From NCBI GenBank assembly GCA_004376205.1, contig SOKG01000069.1:1-8742 (forward strand): a stretch of 8,742 nt of DNA, written 5' to 3'. Numbering within the stretch: position 1 is the first letter of the stretch; every line of letters begins with the position of its first letter. Source of the DNA: Dehalococcoidia bacterium. Lineage in GTDB: Bacteria > Chloroflexota > Dehalococcoidia > SZUA-161. This document shows, piece after piece, positions 1 to 6,579 of this stretch. Below the pieces are notes generated by a model, which did no database searches, was not told where the DNA came from, and saw only the letters and a list, made by a program, of their open reading frames with translations. Made by a program: the position numbers and the translations under genes.

Positions 1-393
1 CACCGATCTAAATTTGTAGCCGTAGACGTTCAGCCCTCTATTAGTCGTCATCTTCCGCAGAACCATTTCCACTTTGGAGCCTACTTTTACGTCTTCAGGA
101 GTGGAGGTTTCCGTCATCAGACCCTGGTATCTGCCGCCCCCTTCAAGGTCCACGATGACGGGGGTAATCGGTGGTTCAAAGGTTGGTGGGGGCGCCCAGT
201 TGACACAGTAGGTATGCACCGTCCCTTTCTTGCTGAGCTTGTATTCCTCAAGGCCTAGGCTGCCGCACTCGTGGCATATCTTGGTGCGCGGGTAGCTAAT
301 ATGGCCGCAATCCCTGCATTTGATGCCAATCAATCGGTACACCTCTGGGTTGAACCGCCAAAACAGCGGCGATGCTGGGGCCGGTTGTACCAT
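1..393 (-). CDS. DUF35 zinc-ribbon/OB-fold protein, 3' end cut by window edge
   Basis: The frame opens at ATG 393-391 and stays open for 131 codons to base 1, so the stop lies outside the window; DUF35 proteins are usually about 130-150 residues, so little is missing. A zinc ribbon is visible as C26-x2-C29 and C40-x2-C43. It is followed by an OB-fold segment from about residue 55 with the typical 'VDLEGGGRYQG' strand-turn and a 'VGSKVEMVLRKM' strand. A good ribosome site (GAGGTG, 5 nt before ATG) supports the start. In known systems DUF35 proteins act as scaffolds or CoA-binding partners of thiolase-fold enzymes (archaeal thiolase/HMG-CoA synthase complex, BbsAB, Ltp2-ChsH2). Its position 50 nt after the thiolase makes it the likely partner of that enzyme, which is inference. 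It resembles the C-terminal domain of the first gene of the operon. It has no catalytic residues of its own that can be recognised. Confidence 0.9.
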   Translation of the reverse strand, partial: MVQPAPASPLFWRFNPEVYRLIGIKCRDCGHISYPRTKICHECGSLGLEEYKLSKKGTVHTYCVNWAPPPTFEPPITPVIVDLEGGGRYQGLMTETSTPEDVKVGSKVEMVLRKMTTNRGLNVYGYKFRSV

Positions 394-443
394 TAGATCA
401 CCTCTCTAGTTGATTTTGAGAATAAGTCTATACATGATTTGGC

Positions 444-1613
444 TCAAAGTCCGACGATACAGACGCTTACCGTAGGTGCAAAGGGTTCGTGTCCCATGTT
501 ATGGGCGAGGCCCAACTTCGGGTCCTTTATCTGACGTTTGTCAGCCCTGCCCTGAAGCTGAAGATAGAGCTCGTAGAGCATCCTTATGCCCGAGGCGCCG
601 ATGGGGTGGCCGAAGCACTTCAGTCCTCCGTCAGGCTGCACCGGAAGGTCTCCACTGAGCTCAAAGGTCCCCGCGTCGATATCTTCCTTGACCTTACCCC
701 TGGGGCTGAACTGGAGGTCCTCCATAGTCACAGCCTCGGTGATGGAGAAGCAGTCGTGCACCTCCGCCATGCTTATTTCCTTGCGGGGGTCTGTAATCCC
801 GGCCTCTTTGTAGGCGGCCACACCGGCACGGTAACCCTCTTCTACGTGGGTGTAGTCGTAGTCCGAGGTTATCCGGCCTGAGGTGGGGCTGGTGCATAAC
901 TGCAGGGCCTTGATATACACCGGGTCCTTGCGGAATTCCTTGGCCTTGTCGGCGCTGGTGATGATAGCCGCGGCACCTCCATCGGACACGCTGCAGCAAT
1001 CGAACAATCCCAGAGGCCAGGCGATAATGGGAGCGTTCAGTACCCGCTCGATGGTCAGCAAGTTCCTCAGGTGGGCCTTGGGGTTCAACGAGCCGTTGGC
1101 GTGACTCTTCACGGAGATCTTGGCCAGCATGGTCTTGCCTTCCTCCGGACTCAAGCCGTAACGGTGGAAGTACTTGGTAGCCATCATGGCGAACATCCCA
1201 GGCATGGTGGCAACGGCGTGCGTGTGAGTGAGGTTGTCCATCCCCGGCAGGCCAGTCATGCCCGCATCCTTGAGCTTCTCGAAGCCCACAGCCAGGACAA
1301 CATCGTAGATGCCGGCGGCCACCGAGTATGCAGCGTTCCTCACAGCGTCGTGCCCCGAGGCGCAAGCATTCACTACGTGGGTAATGGGGACATACTGCAT
1401 CCTCAACGGCTCACTGATGGACCGGCCCCCATGGCCACTGAAAATGCTGCCGCCCCATACGGCCTCGATATCTTTAGCCTCCACGCCGGCATCAGCATAC
1501 GCTTCGGTCACGGCATCCACGATGAGGTCGCTGGGGCCCTTGTCCCACAGCTCACCAAACCGGGTGCAGCCCATCCCTACAATGGCAACCCGGTCCTTAA
1601 TGCTTCCTGGCAT
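444..1613 (-). CDS. SCP2-type thiolase (acyl-CoA acetyltransferase family)
   Basis: This is a complete 389-residue thiolase-superfamily protein, the normal length for the family, without the fused sterol-carrier domain of eukaryotic SCPx. The nucleophile is Cys84 in 'NACASG'. The SCP2-thiolase signature 'HDCFS' supplies His286 and Cys288, and 'CFGHPIGASG' supplies His336. The C-terminal 'HNMGHEP' loop (371-377) replaces the CxG loop of classical thiolases, as is usual when the HDCF cysteine takes that role. The set is therefore complete for thiolytic cleavage or Claisen condensation of acyl-CoA esters; the substrate cannot be read from the sequence. The start ATG is 6 nt after a perfect AGGAGG, which lies in the 12-nt gap after the upstream stop, so translation is probably coupled. 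Neighbours are a ketosynthase-like/DUF35 fusion upstream and a free DUF35 protein downstream, as in known thiolase-DUF35 enzymes. A retro-aldolase role like Ltp2 is an alternative, though the complete cysteine set favours thiolase chemistry. Confidence 0.93.
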   Translation of the reverse strand: MPGSIKDRVAIVGMGCTRFGELWDKGPSDLIVDAVTEAYADAGVEAKDIEAVWGGSIFSGHGGRSISEPLRMQYVPITHVVNACASGHDAVRNAAYSVAAGIYDVVLAVGFEKLKDAGMTGLPGMDNLTHTHAVATMPGMFAMMATKYFHRYGLSPEEGKTMLAKISVKSHANGSLNPKAHLRNLLTIERVLNAPIIAWPLGLFDCCSVSDGGAAAIITSADKAKEFRKDPVYIKALQLCTSPTSGRITSDYDYTHVEEGYRAGVAAYKEAGITDPRKEISMAEVHDCFSITEAVTMEDLQFSPRGKVKEDIDAGTFELSGDLPVQPDGGLKCFGHPIGASGIRMLYELYLQLQGRADKRQIKDPKLGLAHNMGHEPFAPTVSVCIVGL

Positions 1614-1625
1614 ATCTTGCCTCCT

Positions 1626-3074
1626 CTAACACCTTATCGGTCGGGCTTTCCAGAAATAGTTGCTTATGCCCCGATCTGCAAACACCTTCCTGAAGGTCAT
1701 CTCCACTTCCATTCCCACTTTGACGTCTTCTGGATCTCTATCGGTAAGATCGAAAAGTGATCTTCCCCCACCTTCGAAGTCAATCATCACCACCGAGGAC
1801 GGGGGGTCCACAGCCGGAGACAGCATGTCCTGGGTGTAGCTGAACACGGTAGCCTTCTTTCTGGCAAAGTTGTAGTCGTCGAAGTCGTCCAGAGCCTGGC
1901 ATACGGCGCATACGCGGATAGGCGTCGTGCTGATAGCCCCACTATCATACTGGGGGGTTTCACATCGCCTGCACTTTATCCCCCAGAGGCCGAGGATGGT
2001 CTTTCTCTCTCTCCAGTTCGCGGCTACCGAGATGTGCCCCCTCTCGGGACGCCTGGCCATTTCCAGGGGGACGATGTCACGCCACCGCAGGTAGTCATTG
2101 TAGCTCCTCATCATGTGCTTGGACTGCAGGTGCTTGGCAAAGCCGCGGCGCTCCCCGAGCTTCTCTATGGCGTCGGTGACCTGAAGGAGGAAGGCATCAG
2201 CGCCATTACCGTAGCTAGCAAAGAGAATCTTATCGCCCGGCTTGGCCTGCTCCAGGGCGCTTATCAGCATCATCAAGGACATTGCGCATCCGAGGAGGCC
2301 CACCGACATGAAAAGGCTGGCAGGGTCCAGTAGTTGTGCAGGCTCGAATCCTAGCTGCCCCGCTACTCTTCCGTGCCTTCTCACATCTCCGGGAGGATCG
2401 AAGACCACCCTGGCGAAGTCCCTGGTGGTGAGCCCGCACTTCTTCATCAAGCCTGTTATCGCCTCGGGCATAACCTTGGAATAGCTTTCATCCATAACCA
2501 TGCGGTCTTCCCAGGAGCGAACGAAGGTGTCGGTATCCGATCGCCAGGTAGCTACCAGTTCATCCGAGATCGAATAGCTGCCCTCAATCTCGGCGATAAC
2601 ATCCTTGTTGCCCAGAAGGAGGGCTGCAGCGGCGTCGCCCAGGGCTTGCTCGACCATTCCGGAGGGAGCCGCCATTCGGGTGTCGGCTGCGGTCACGAGG
2701 ATGCTCTCTGCAGTACCGGCTCTTACAGCATCCAGGGCCATGGCGACGGCAGTCGTACCTCCACGCAATGAGCTTGTGATATCGACGCTTCGGATATCCC
2801 GACGCAGATCCAGCGGGATACCCATCAAAGCTGAGCACTGCTTTTCCTTGTAGGGAGAGGAGGTAGTGGCGAAGTAGAGACCGTCCACCGTATGTGGGTC
2901 CATGTCTCTCAGGCAGTCCATAGCTGCTTCCATGGCCATGTTGACGCTATCCTCATCATAGTAGGCTACGGCCCTCTCTCCGGGGATGGCGAAGCCTCCC
3001 CACGCCTCTCGGAAAAGCTGCCGATCCATTCGATGCCAGGGAATGTACGCGCCATACGAGGTTATTCCTATCAT
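1626..3074 (-). CDS. HMG-CoA synthase-like thiolase-fold protein fused to a DUF35 domain, catalytic residues replaced
   Basis: The protein has 482 residues. Residues 1-310 follow the initial-condensing-enzyme fold of HMG-CoA synthases: 'GAYIPWHRMDR' at the N-terminus, 'SSLRGGTTA' at the nucleophile elbow (101-109), 'ATWRSD...VRSWED' in the middle, 'VVFDPPGD' (223-230) and 'SYGNGADAFLL' (287-297). Residues 355-482 form a DUF35 domain with zinc ligands C368-x2-C371 and C389-x2-C392 and an OB fold containing 'IDFEGGGRS'. Compared from memory with bacterial MvaS, Glu79 becomes Thr71, Cys111 becomes Leu103 and His233 becomes Asp226, so canonical HMG-CoA synthesis is not expected. It is the first gene of the operon, with CAGGAG 7 nt before ATG. 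It could be an inactive subunit holding the thiolase and acyl-CoA, or an enzyme with altered chemistry; both are inference. Automatic annotation would probably say 'hydroxymethylglutaryl-CoA synthase', which should not be taken literally. Confidence 0.88.
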   Translation of the reverse strand: MIGITSYGAYIPWHRMDRQLFREAWGGFAIPGERAVAYYDEDSVNMAMEAAMDCLRDMDPHTVDGLYFATTSSPYKEKQCSALMGIPLDLRRDIRSVDITSSLRGGTTAVAMALDAVRAGTAESILVTAADTRMAAPSGMVEQALGDAAAALLLGNKDVIAEIEGSYSISDELVATWRSDTDTFVRSWEDRMVMDESYSKVMPEAITGLMKKCGLTTRDFARVVFDPPGDVRRHGRVAGQLGFEPAQLLDPASLFMSVGLLGCAMSLMMLISALEQAKPGDKILFASYGNGADAFLLQVTDAIEKLGERRGFAKHLQSKHMMRSYNDYLRWRDIVPLEMARRPERGHISVAANWRERKTILGLWGIKCRRCETPQYDSGAISTTPIRVCAVCQALDDFDDYNFARKKATVFSYTQDMLSPAVDPPSSVVMIDFEGGGRSLFDLTDRDPEDVKVGMEVEMTFRKVFADRGISNYFWKARPIRC

Positions 3075-3119
3075 CGATATCTCCTGGGTTTGTTATTGGT
3101 TTCGGCCATACCACACCCT

Positions 3120-3128
3120 ATTTTATCA
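3120..3128 (-). promoter_or_regulatory. candidate extended -10 promoter for the thiolase operon
   Basis: On the minus strand the sequence reads TGA-TAAAAT, an extended -10 element with TAAAAT matching TATAAT at five of six positions. No convincing -35 hexamer is found 16-18 nt upstream. Transcription would start near 3113, giving a leader of about 40 nt before the ATG at 3074, which is a sensible distance. A second possible -10 (TATACT, 3164-3159) lies further upstream with no good -35 either. Confidence 0.35.
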
Positions 3129-3238
3129 TTTTGAGGATAAGGCGTGCGACATCTGCTGAGTATAGTGTCGTTACTTGTTTTGGCCCACTGCCCCTTCTCA
3201 TTGGCTCTTGAGGGACAGCACTATATGAGGTAGTGGTG

Positions 3239-3265
3239 GCACTGTGTAGACAACAGTGCTAGCAC
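3239..3265. repeat. overlapping inverted repeats in the promoter, possible operator
   Basis: GCACTGT (3239-3245) and ACAGTGC (3253-3259) form a perfect 7-bp inverted repeat around a 7-nt centre. The perfect 10-bp palindrome GTGCTAGCAC (3256-3265) overlaps its right arm. The centre of the first repeat contains most of the candidate -35 hexamer of the response-regulator promoter, and the second lies in the -35/-10 spacer. This is where a repressor or autoregulator would bind. The binding protein is unknown; the adjacent LuxR-HTH regulator is an obvious candidate by position only. Confidence 0.5.
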
Positions 3266-3275
3266 CTGACATAAT
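3247..3275 (+). promoter_or_regulatory. sigma-70-like promoter for the response-regulator gene
   Basis: TAGACA (3247-3252) matches TTGACA at five of six positions. After a 17-nt spacer, CATAAT (3270-3275) matches TATAAT at five of six. Transcription would start near 3282, leaving a leader of about 68 nt that contains a possible hairpin (CCCTGC 3296-3301 with GCAGGG 3320-3325). The ribosome site AGAGGAG lies 8 nt or so before the ATG at 3350. This is the best promoter match in the window. Confidence 0.6.
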
Positions 3276-3349
3276 AGGGTAGTGGGTGTAAGACGCCCTG
3301 CAGTCCCCAGCAAGAGCGAGCAGGGAGCTCTCGGAAGAGGAGAGCGCAT

Positions 3350-4012
3350 ATGGAGAAAACGAGAGTAGTTGTAGTGGACGATGAGGCCCTTTTCAGGGAG
3401 CTATTATGTCGCACTCTGTCTGCAGAGCCGGGACTTGAGGTAGTGGGTGAGGCTGAGGATGGTGAGACGGCGATCCGCCTTGCCAGGCAGGAGAAGCCCG
3501 ATGTGGTGCTTATGGACATCGAGCTCCCGGGTGAGCTGGACGGCATGGAGGCGGCGCTGCAGATCAAGAAGGAAAGGCCGCAAACGGGCATTGTTATCCT
3601 CTCTGTCCACAGAGAGCGGCACTATGTGACAAGCTTGCCCCTCGAAGACATCCAAGGGTGGGCCTACCTCCTGAAACAGACAGCGCCGGACCTGGCCACG
3701 GTCGTGCGTGCCATCGAGGGAAGCAAGGCAGGCATGGTGGTCCTGGACCCCGCGGTAGTGGCAGGCCTGCGCCCCGGGCAAGGCTCGGCAGTGGCGAGGC
3801 TGAACCCCAGGCACCAGGAAGTCCTGGAGCTCCTCGCCCAGGGCTACAGCAACGCCGCTATAGCCGAGCATCTGAAGCTGTCCCGAAAGTCGGTGGAGAC
3901 CTACATCAACGGCATCTATCAGGAACTACATCTCTCTCATGAGCTCGACATTCACGCCAGAGTCAAAGCCACCCTCATCTATTTAGAGAGTTCCAAGAAA
4001 CGTCAGGGATAG
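3350..4012 (+). CDS. NarL/FixJ-family response regulator (REC + LuxR-type HTH)
   Basis: The 220-residue protein has the usual length and two-domain plan. The receiver domain (about 4-123) has the acidic pocket D10/D11, phospho-acceptor D56 in 'VLMDIELPG', the switch Ser85 in 'ILSVH' and Lys109 in 'YLLK'. The DNA-binding domain (about 149-213) begins 'LNPRHQEVLELLAQGYSN' and contains the LuxR recognition region 'SRKSVETYINGIYQEL'. It should bind DNA as a dimer once phosphorylated. The start ATG follows AGAGGAG at proper spacing. The likely phosphodonor is the histidine kinase encoded convergently at 4418-6454, whose HPK7-like core is the type that normally pairs with NarL regulators. This pairing is inferred from family and proximity. 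Targets may include the divergent thiolase operon or its own gene, since inverted repeats lie in the shared upstream region, but nothing in the sequence proves it. Confidence 0.95.
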   Translation: MEKTRVVVVDDEALFRELLCRTLSAEPGLEVVGEAEDGETAIRLARQEKPDVVLMDIELPGELDGMEAALQIKKERPQTGIVILSVHRERHYVTSLPLEDIQGWAYLLKQTAPDLATVVRAIEGSKAGMVVLDPAVVAGLRPGQGSAVARLNPRHQEVLELLAQGYSNAAIAEHLKLSRKSVETYINGIYQELHLSHELDIHARVKATLIYLESSKKRQG

Positions 4013-4116
4013 ACGAGGGGAATTATCAGGCGAGCACCATTGTATCCCTTCTCAAAGGCGCTACTGTGGTTATCCGTGAAGAGGTGTGTACTTCGTAGCG
4101 AAGGAAGGGATGCCGG

Positions 4117-4479
4117 GTGTACCGCGTCATTGTAGCCGATGACGAGCCTGAGTTTCGCGTATGGCTTCGGTCATTGCTGGAGAGCAGCGAAGACTTCCAA
4201 TTGGTGGGCGAGGCCAGCACAGGCACGGAAGCCATTCACCTCATCCCATCCCTTGTGCCAGACCTGGTGATCGCAGATATGTATATGCCCGAGCCAGACG
4301 GCCTGGAAGTAGCTCGATACGTTCAGGACTACTTCCCCGGCATCAAAGCAATACTTGTCAGTGCCCGTGAGGAGCGCGTCTATGAAAGACTGGCAATGGA
4401 AGAGGGGGCACTGGCCTTTATTCCAAAGATAAGGCTCTCTCTGGATGCTCTGCGCCAGGCCTTGCAAGGGGAAGAATAG
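4117..4479 (+). CDS. single-domain (REC-only) response regulator
   Basis: This 120-residue protein is a receiver domain and nothing more. It has the acidic pocket D8/D9/E10, phospho-acceptor D54 in 'VIADMYMPEPDG', Ser82 in 'LVSAR' and Lys104 in 'FIPK'. All phosphotransfer residues are present, and the stop falls at the normal end of the domain with no sign of a lost HTH. The start is GTG at 4117, seven or so nt after a GGAAGGG ribosome site; the nearby ATG at 4110 is out of frame and closes after nine codons. It lies 104 nt after the first regulator and probably shares its transcript, as no strong promoter is seen in the gap. A receiver without an output domain may act as a phosphate sink, a relay intermediate or a protein-protein regulator. 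Its last 62 bp overlap the 3' end of the convergent kinase gene. Confidence 0.9.
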   Translation: MYRVIVADDEPEFRVWLRSLLESSEDFQLVGEASTGTEAIHLIPSLVPDLVIADMYMPEPDGLEVARYVQDYFPGIKAILVSAREERVYERLAMEEGALAFIPKIRLSLDALRQALQGEE

Positions 4480-6454
4480 CTGTGACCTCTGTGCCCTCGT
4501 CCCGAGCACTGTGGACAACACACCTGCCGCCCACTACCTCAGCGTAGTCCTGCATCGTCAGCAGGCCCAGTCCGCCAGAAACGCTTCCTGAGTCGAATCC
4601 CTGGCCATTATCCTGCACTGTGAGGCGCAACCATCCTTGGGAAGACAGCCCGAGCGCCATGGTTATCCTGCTGGCCTTTGCATTCTTGACCGCATTGGTC
4701 AGGGCCTCTTCGGCGATGCGATACGCTGCCAACCTCACTTGTTCTGGAATCAACTTGGGATTGGCCCTCTCGTGCTGGACGAGCTCTTCATCCAGTTCCA
4801 TCTCAATAGGCAGGGCAGCTTCAAGTTGGTCTTCCAGAGAACGCAGGGCAGCGACGAGCCCCCGACGCAGGATAGAAGGGTAGAGACGGTGGCTGATGGA
4901 CCGTACTTGGCTCTCCAGCAACTCTGCCAATTTTTGGCGCAGGTCCCCTATTTCCTCGGCTAACTTTGTTGGCGAGGCCGTCCGCTCCAACTCCGCTAGT
5001 CGATGTAGCAGGATAATGAGCTTGTTCTGTACCGACCCATGGAGCTGCTGCGCGATGTCTCTTCGCACAGACTCCTGCATGGTAACCATTCGTTGTCGCG
5101 ACAATTGCAGCTCCTCCGCCCTCGCTAGAGTGGCTGCATGCTCGACCCGTTCGTCTTCTGCCATCTTGCGCTCGGTGACGTCGCGAAAGTTGGCAAGTAC
5201 ACCCCCCACAACTGGGTCATCGAGGAAGTTTCTGATCATGACTTCAAGGATACGCCATGAGCCGTCTTTATGCTGGGTGCGTAGCTCTCCGTGAAAAGTG
5301 GCCCCTGGATTCTGGACGAGTCTAGCAAAGGCCGCAGCGACATCTGGCATATCGTCTGGGTGGACGAAATCAAACGATCTTTTTCCTATATGCTCACCAA
5401 CTCCGTATCCCAATACGCGTTCAACAGATGGGCTTTGGGAGATAATGCTTCCGTCCCGATCCAGAATCGCGATGTCATCCAAGGAGTTCTCGATCATCAC
5501 CCGAAAGTGCTTTTCCCTTTGCTTTAGCGCCTCCTGCGCATGCTTGCGCTCGGTGATATCGCGATAGTTAACAACAATACCGTTGACCATGGGATCATGG
5601 AGGAGGTTATTTACCACCCCTTCGATTACACGCCACGAGCCGTCTTTGTGCAGGAAACGGACTCCCATAATTACAGCTTGCCCAGGATGCTTGAAGAGCA
5701 CATCCAAGGTTTTGCTTACATTTTGCGCATCGTCTGGGTGAAGGAACTCAAGCGTGCCCTTGCCTACTAGTTCCTCCGGTTTATAGCCGAGGATCCGTTC
5801 CGCAGAGGGGCTCTCGTAGAGGATCGTCAGGTCGCCGTTCAGAATCGCGCTGCCATCCAAAGAGTTGTCAACAAGAGCTCGAAAGTGCTGTTCACTTGCC
5901 TGCAACGCCTCCTCTCTCCTCTTGCGCTTGGTGATGTCTCTTATGACAGCAACCAACGTCCTTGGGTTTCCCTGAGCATCTTTGATGGCTGAAGCCGCAA
6001 AACTGATGGCGATTTCCTCGCCAGCTTTGTTGATGGCACCAATATCGACATGTTCCGCGCTGCCCTTCTCCATAACCTCTTTGAAGACTTCCCTGGCCTT
6101 CTCTCTATCCCTTGGTCCAGAGTATGTCGGTAAATCAAGAGCAGACGTCCCAACCAGCTCATCGGCCCTGTAGCCGAGCAGTTTTTCAAAGGCTTTGTTG
6201 ACATAGACCACTTTGCCATCCAAATCAACCAGCATGACGCTATCGGGCATTTCTTCAATGGCTGCGGATGTCACATGTCCACGCTTTAGCAGCGCTTCCT
6301 GCGTCCACTTGCTCACAGCCCGTGACTTCCTCACTGGCGGTACGCGCTCATAAAGGGCATGCGGCTGCTCTTTGAGCCGTTTTTCGCTTTTCTCAACGCA
6401 TTTCTTTTCTGATTCTCTAACCATGATACCACTCAACTCCTTGGCAAGAGCCAC
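4418..6454 (-). CDS. soluble triple-PAS sensor histidine kinase (HPK7-like, NarL-partner type)
   Basis: The 678-residue protein has no hydrophobic segment long enough to span a membrane, so it should sense an intracellular signal. Three PAS domains (about 62-178, 183-305 and 311-430) each end in the PAC-like motif D-I/V-T-x-R-K. PAS2 and PAS3 are close copies of each other ('HFR..(V/I)(D/E)NSLD', 'SPS.ER.LGY', 'HPDD', 'HKDGSWR'). A short coiled region (431-462) leads to a HisKA_3-type dimerisation helix with 'RRDIAQQLHGSVQNKL', His472 being the phosphorylation site; Gly473 stands where an Asp is usual. The ATPase domain has the N box 'EEALTNAVKNA' (Asn587), G1 'DNGQGF' (615-620) and G2 'GGLGL' (627-631). 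The first codon used here is GTG 6454 with only a poor ribosome site. ATG 6424 (codon 11) is an equally possible start and would not affect any domain. It is convergent with two response regulators, its likely partners. Confidence 0.94.
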   Translation of the reverse strand: MALAKELSGIMVRESEKKCVEKSEKRLKEQPHALYERVPPVRKSRAVSKWTQEALLKRGHVTSAAIEEMPDSVMLVDLDGKVVYVNKAFEKLLGYRADELVGTSALDLPTYSGPRDREKAREVFKEVMEKGSAEHVDIGAINKAGEEIAISFAASAIKDAQGNPRTLVAVIRDITKRKRREEALQASEQHFRALVDNSLDGSAILNGDLTILYESPSAERILGYKPEELVGKGTLEFLHPDDAQNVSKTLDVLFKHPGQAVIMGVRFLHKDGSWRVIEGVVNNLLHDPMVNGIVVNYRDITERKHAQEALKQREKHFRVMIENSLDDIAILDRDGSIISQSPSVERVLGYGVGEHIGKRSFDFVHPDDMPDVAAAFARLVQNPGATFHGELRTQHKDGSWRILEVMIRNFLDDPVVGGVLANFRDVTERKMAEDERVEHAATLARAEELQLSRQRMVTMQESVRRDIAQQLHGSVQNKLIILLHRLAELERTASPTKLAEEIGDLRQKLAELLESQVRSISHRLYPSILRRGLVAALRSLEDQLEAALPIEMELDEELVQHERANPKLIPEQVRLAAYRIAEEALTNAVKNAKASRITMALGLSSQGWLRLTVQDNGQGFDSGSVSGGLGLLTMQDYAEVVGGRCVVHSARDEGTEVTAILPLARPGAEHPERALSLE

Positions 6455-6498
6455 TTGGCGAAGAATGATTCCAAAATGCCAAGCCCTAGGTAGTGCGA

Positions 6499-6527
6499 AT
6501 CATATCAAAAAGAGCCAAGCAACGCAA
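6499..6527 (-). promoter_or_regulatory. candidate promoter for the histidine kinase
   Basis: On the minus strand TATGAT (6504-6499, five of six matches to TATAAT) is preceded directly by TGA, making an extended -10. TTGCGT lies 17 nt upstream (6527-6522) and keeps the TTG of the -35 box. Transcription would begin near 6492, some 40 nt before the GTG start or 70 nt before the alternative ATG. Confidence 0.45.
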
Positions 6528-6579
6528 CAAGCCGATGTTTGGTAGCTGAATGTCAGCCAAAATGCTCTCAAACGGAAGA

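Noticed and set aside
694..1365. A 223-codon minus-strand frame inside the thiolase
   Set aside because: It is an alternative phase of the thiolase gene. The product is rich in Arg, Gly and His with no fold signature, whereas the thiolase frame carries all the catalytic motifs.
1071..1760. A 229-codon open frame on the plus strand, antisense to the thiolase and the end of the fusion gene
   Set aside because: It lies wholly opposite two genes with clear family motifs and has no ribosome site or recognisable domain. Long antisense frames are expected in GC-rich coding DNA.
1626..3074. A functional mevalonate-pathway HMG-CoA synthase
   Set aside because: The nucleophilic Cys, the catalytic His and the Glu are all replaced, and no other mevalonate gene lies in the window.
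3296..3325. A riboswitch or attenuator in the leader of the NarL-type regulator
   Set aside because: Only one 6-bp stem with an 18-nt loop (CCCTGC/GCAGGG) was found, with no known aptamer features and no terminator stem.
3404..3871. A 155-codon minus-strand frame opposite the NarL-type regulator
   Set aside because: It is a shadow of the regulator gene with low-complexity composition and no ribosome site.
4013..4116. A separate promoter or terminator between the two regulator genes
   Set aside because: The best match (TTGTAT, 16 nt, TACTGT) is poor and no stem followed by T residues was seen, so co-transcription is the simpler reading.
4110..4139. ATG at 4110 as the start of the receiver-only gene
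   Set aside because: It is in a different phase and reaches a stop after nine codons. The GTG at 4117 opens the receiver frame directly and has a proper ribosome site.
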